Assembly (NCBI GenBank): GCA_964019425.1
Contig: OZ025860.1
Location: forward strand, 248,001-312,000
From: Flectonema sp. DT1601
Lineage: Eukaryota; Euglenozoa; Diplonemea; Diplonemida; Diplonemidae
Direction: 5' to 3'
Length of the DNA stretch: 64,000 nucleotides
Under the pieces are notes generated by a model. That model made no database searches. It was not told where the DNA came from and was given only the letters and a program-made list of their open reading frames with translations. Shown piece by piece: positions 63,686 through 64,000 of the stretch. The translations under genes and the position numbers were made by a program. Numbering within the stretch: the first letter of the stretch is position 1; each line of letters begins with the position of its first letter.

Positions 63686-63741
63686 TTTAAGTCCTTCAGT
63701 GTGAAGAGTGAGGAACACAAGAACAAGAAGAATAACAGCAG

Positions 63742-63816
63742 TCAGTAGACCATCGTGAAACGTACCAAAGTTAAATCAGGGTCGATCATAGAGCTGGGTT
63801 AGTATTGTGTCATCAT
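63742..63816 (-). ncRNA. C/D box snoRNA, type 2, copy 4
   Basis: Identical in boxes and guides to the preceding copies. Confidence 0.8.
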
Positions 63817-63866
63817 GCAAGAAGAGAAGGAGATCCATCGATTACTCAACAGACTACAGAACTCAA

Positions 63867-63945
63867 TCAGAGAGCCAATAGTAAAACAATATCTTCAATA
63901 GCTGAAAGCTTCTGAACAGGTCTGTGAAGAGGTAGATATCATCAT
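63867..63945 (-). ncRNA. C/D box snoRNA, type 1, copy 5
   Basis: Same boxes and D guide; one base differs in the middle (GCTGAAAGC on the plus strand instead of GCTGATAGC). The matching type 2 copy would start just past the window. Confidence 0.7.
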
Positions 63946-64000
63946 TTTAAGTCCTTCAGCGTGAAGAGTGAGGAACACAAGAACAAGAAGAATAACAGCA

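Larger units (their letters stand above)
62815..64000. repeat. Tandem array of 260-bp units encoding C/D snoRNAs, runs off the window
   Basis: Four full units and part of a fifth, with an exact period of 260 bp. Copies differ at only about ten positions in total. There are no long frames and no homopolymer runs. In the minus-strand sense each unit holds two C box (ATGATGA) and D box (CTGA) pairs separated by pyrimidine-rich spacers. Most differences between copies fall in the spacers. The array continues past the right edge. Confidence 0.95.

Noticed and set aside
62815-64000. CRISPR array or spliced-leader/5S RNA repeat
   Set aside because: Units are nearly identical over their whole length, so there are no unique spacers; no 5S internal promoter, no T-run terminator and no GT donor after a leader-like sequence were seen, whereas C/D boxes and LSU guides fit.

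Overview
The window looks like nuclear DNA of a euglenozoan-type protist. All 25 protein genes I can support lie on the minus strand. Gaps between neighbours are usually 140-650 bp, and a pyrimidine-leading AG sits 4-64 nt before each chosen ATG, as expected if one polycistronic transcript is resolved by spliced-leader trans-splicing. The right edge holds a tandem array of C/D box snoRNA genes, a euglenozoan habit. Unlike trypanosomatids, five of the genes also carry conventional cis-introns (six in all, 70-254 bp, five of them GTATGT...CAG). A diplonemid or a free-living kinetoplastid relative fits best; this is inference, because no spliced-leader gene is visible here.

Layout, left to right. 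0-10.4 kb: PP2C-type phosphatase with an EF-hand, an unrecognised basic protein, an LRR protein, a small Sfi1-like protein, an EF-hand protein, an FSH1-type serine hydrolase and a short acidic protein with a lipidation motif. 10.4-22.0 kb: an 11.6-kb region almost free of genes and packed with poly(A)/poly(T) runs, with one island of ordinary complexity near 13.0-13.9 kb. 22-33.6 kb: a zinc-ribbon protein, nitronate monooxygenase (its intron is filled by 51 CAAA units), TCF25/Rqc1, an LRR-EF-hand protein, a TMEM8/myomaker-like membrane protein, a four-pass membrane protein and a coiled-coil protein. 33.6-36.9 kb: a second A/T-run gap. 36.9-52.0 kb: kelch protein, Ser/Pro-rich protein, zinc-domain-SDR fusion, SHIPPO/PG-rich protein, multipass protein fused to a lipase-like domain that lacks the nucleophile, and a 1393-aa Sfi1/IQ-repeat protein. 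52.0-54.0 kb: a 1157-bp element with 47-bp terminal inverted repeats that encloses a fragment of large-subunit rRNA and two tRNA-like relics with T-run terminators. 54.0-62.7 kb: iduronate-2-sulfatase-like enzyme, copine, ankyrin/SAM-like protein, TIP41/TIPRL and a PH-domain protein. 62.8-64.0 kb: a 260-bp tandem array, each unit encoding two C/D snoRNAs.

There is no metabolic operon logic. Calcium and cytoskeleton themes recur (EF-hands, Sfi1-like and IQ repeats, SHIPPO repeats, copine), as is common in flagellates. The most unusual signals are the rRNA-carrying inverted-repeat element, the snoRNA array with a guide pair aimed at adjacent LSU rRNA sites, and two genes whose 5' ends (splice acceptor plus ATG) are duplicated upstream at exactly the same 288-bp offset.
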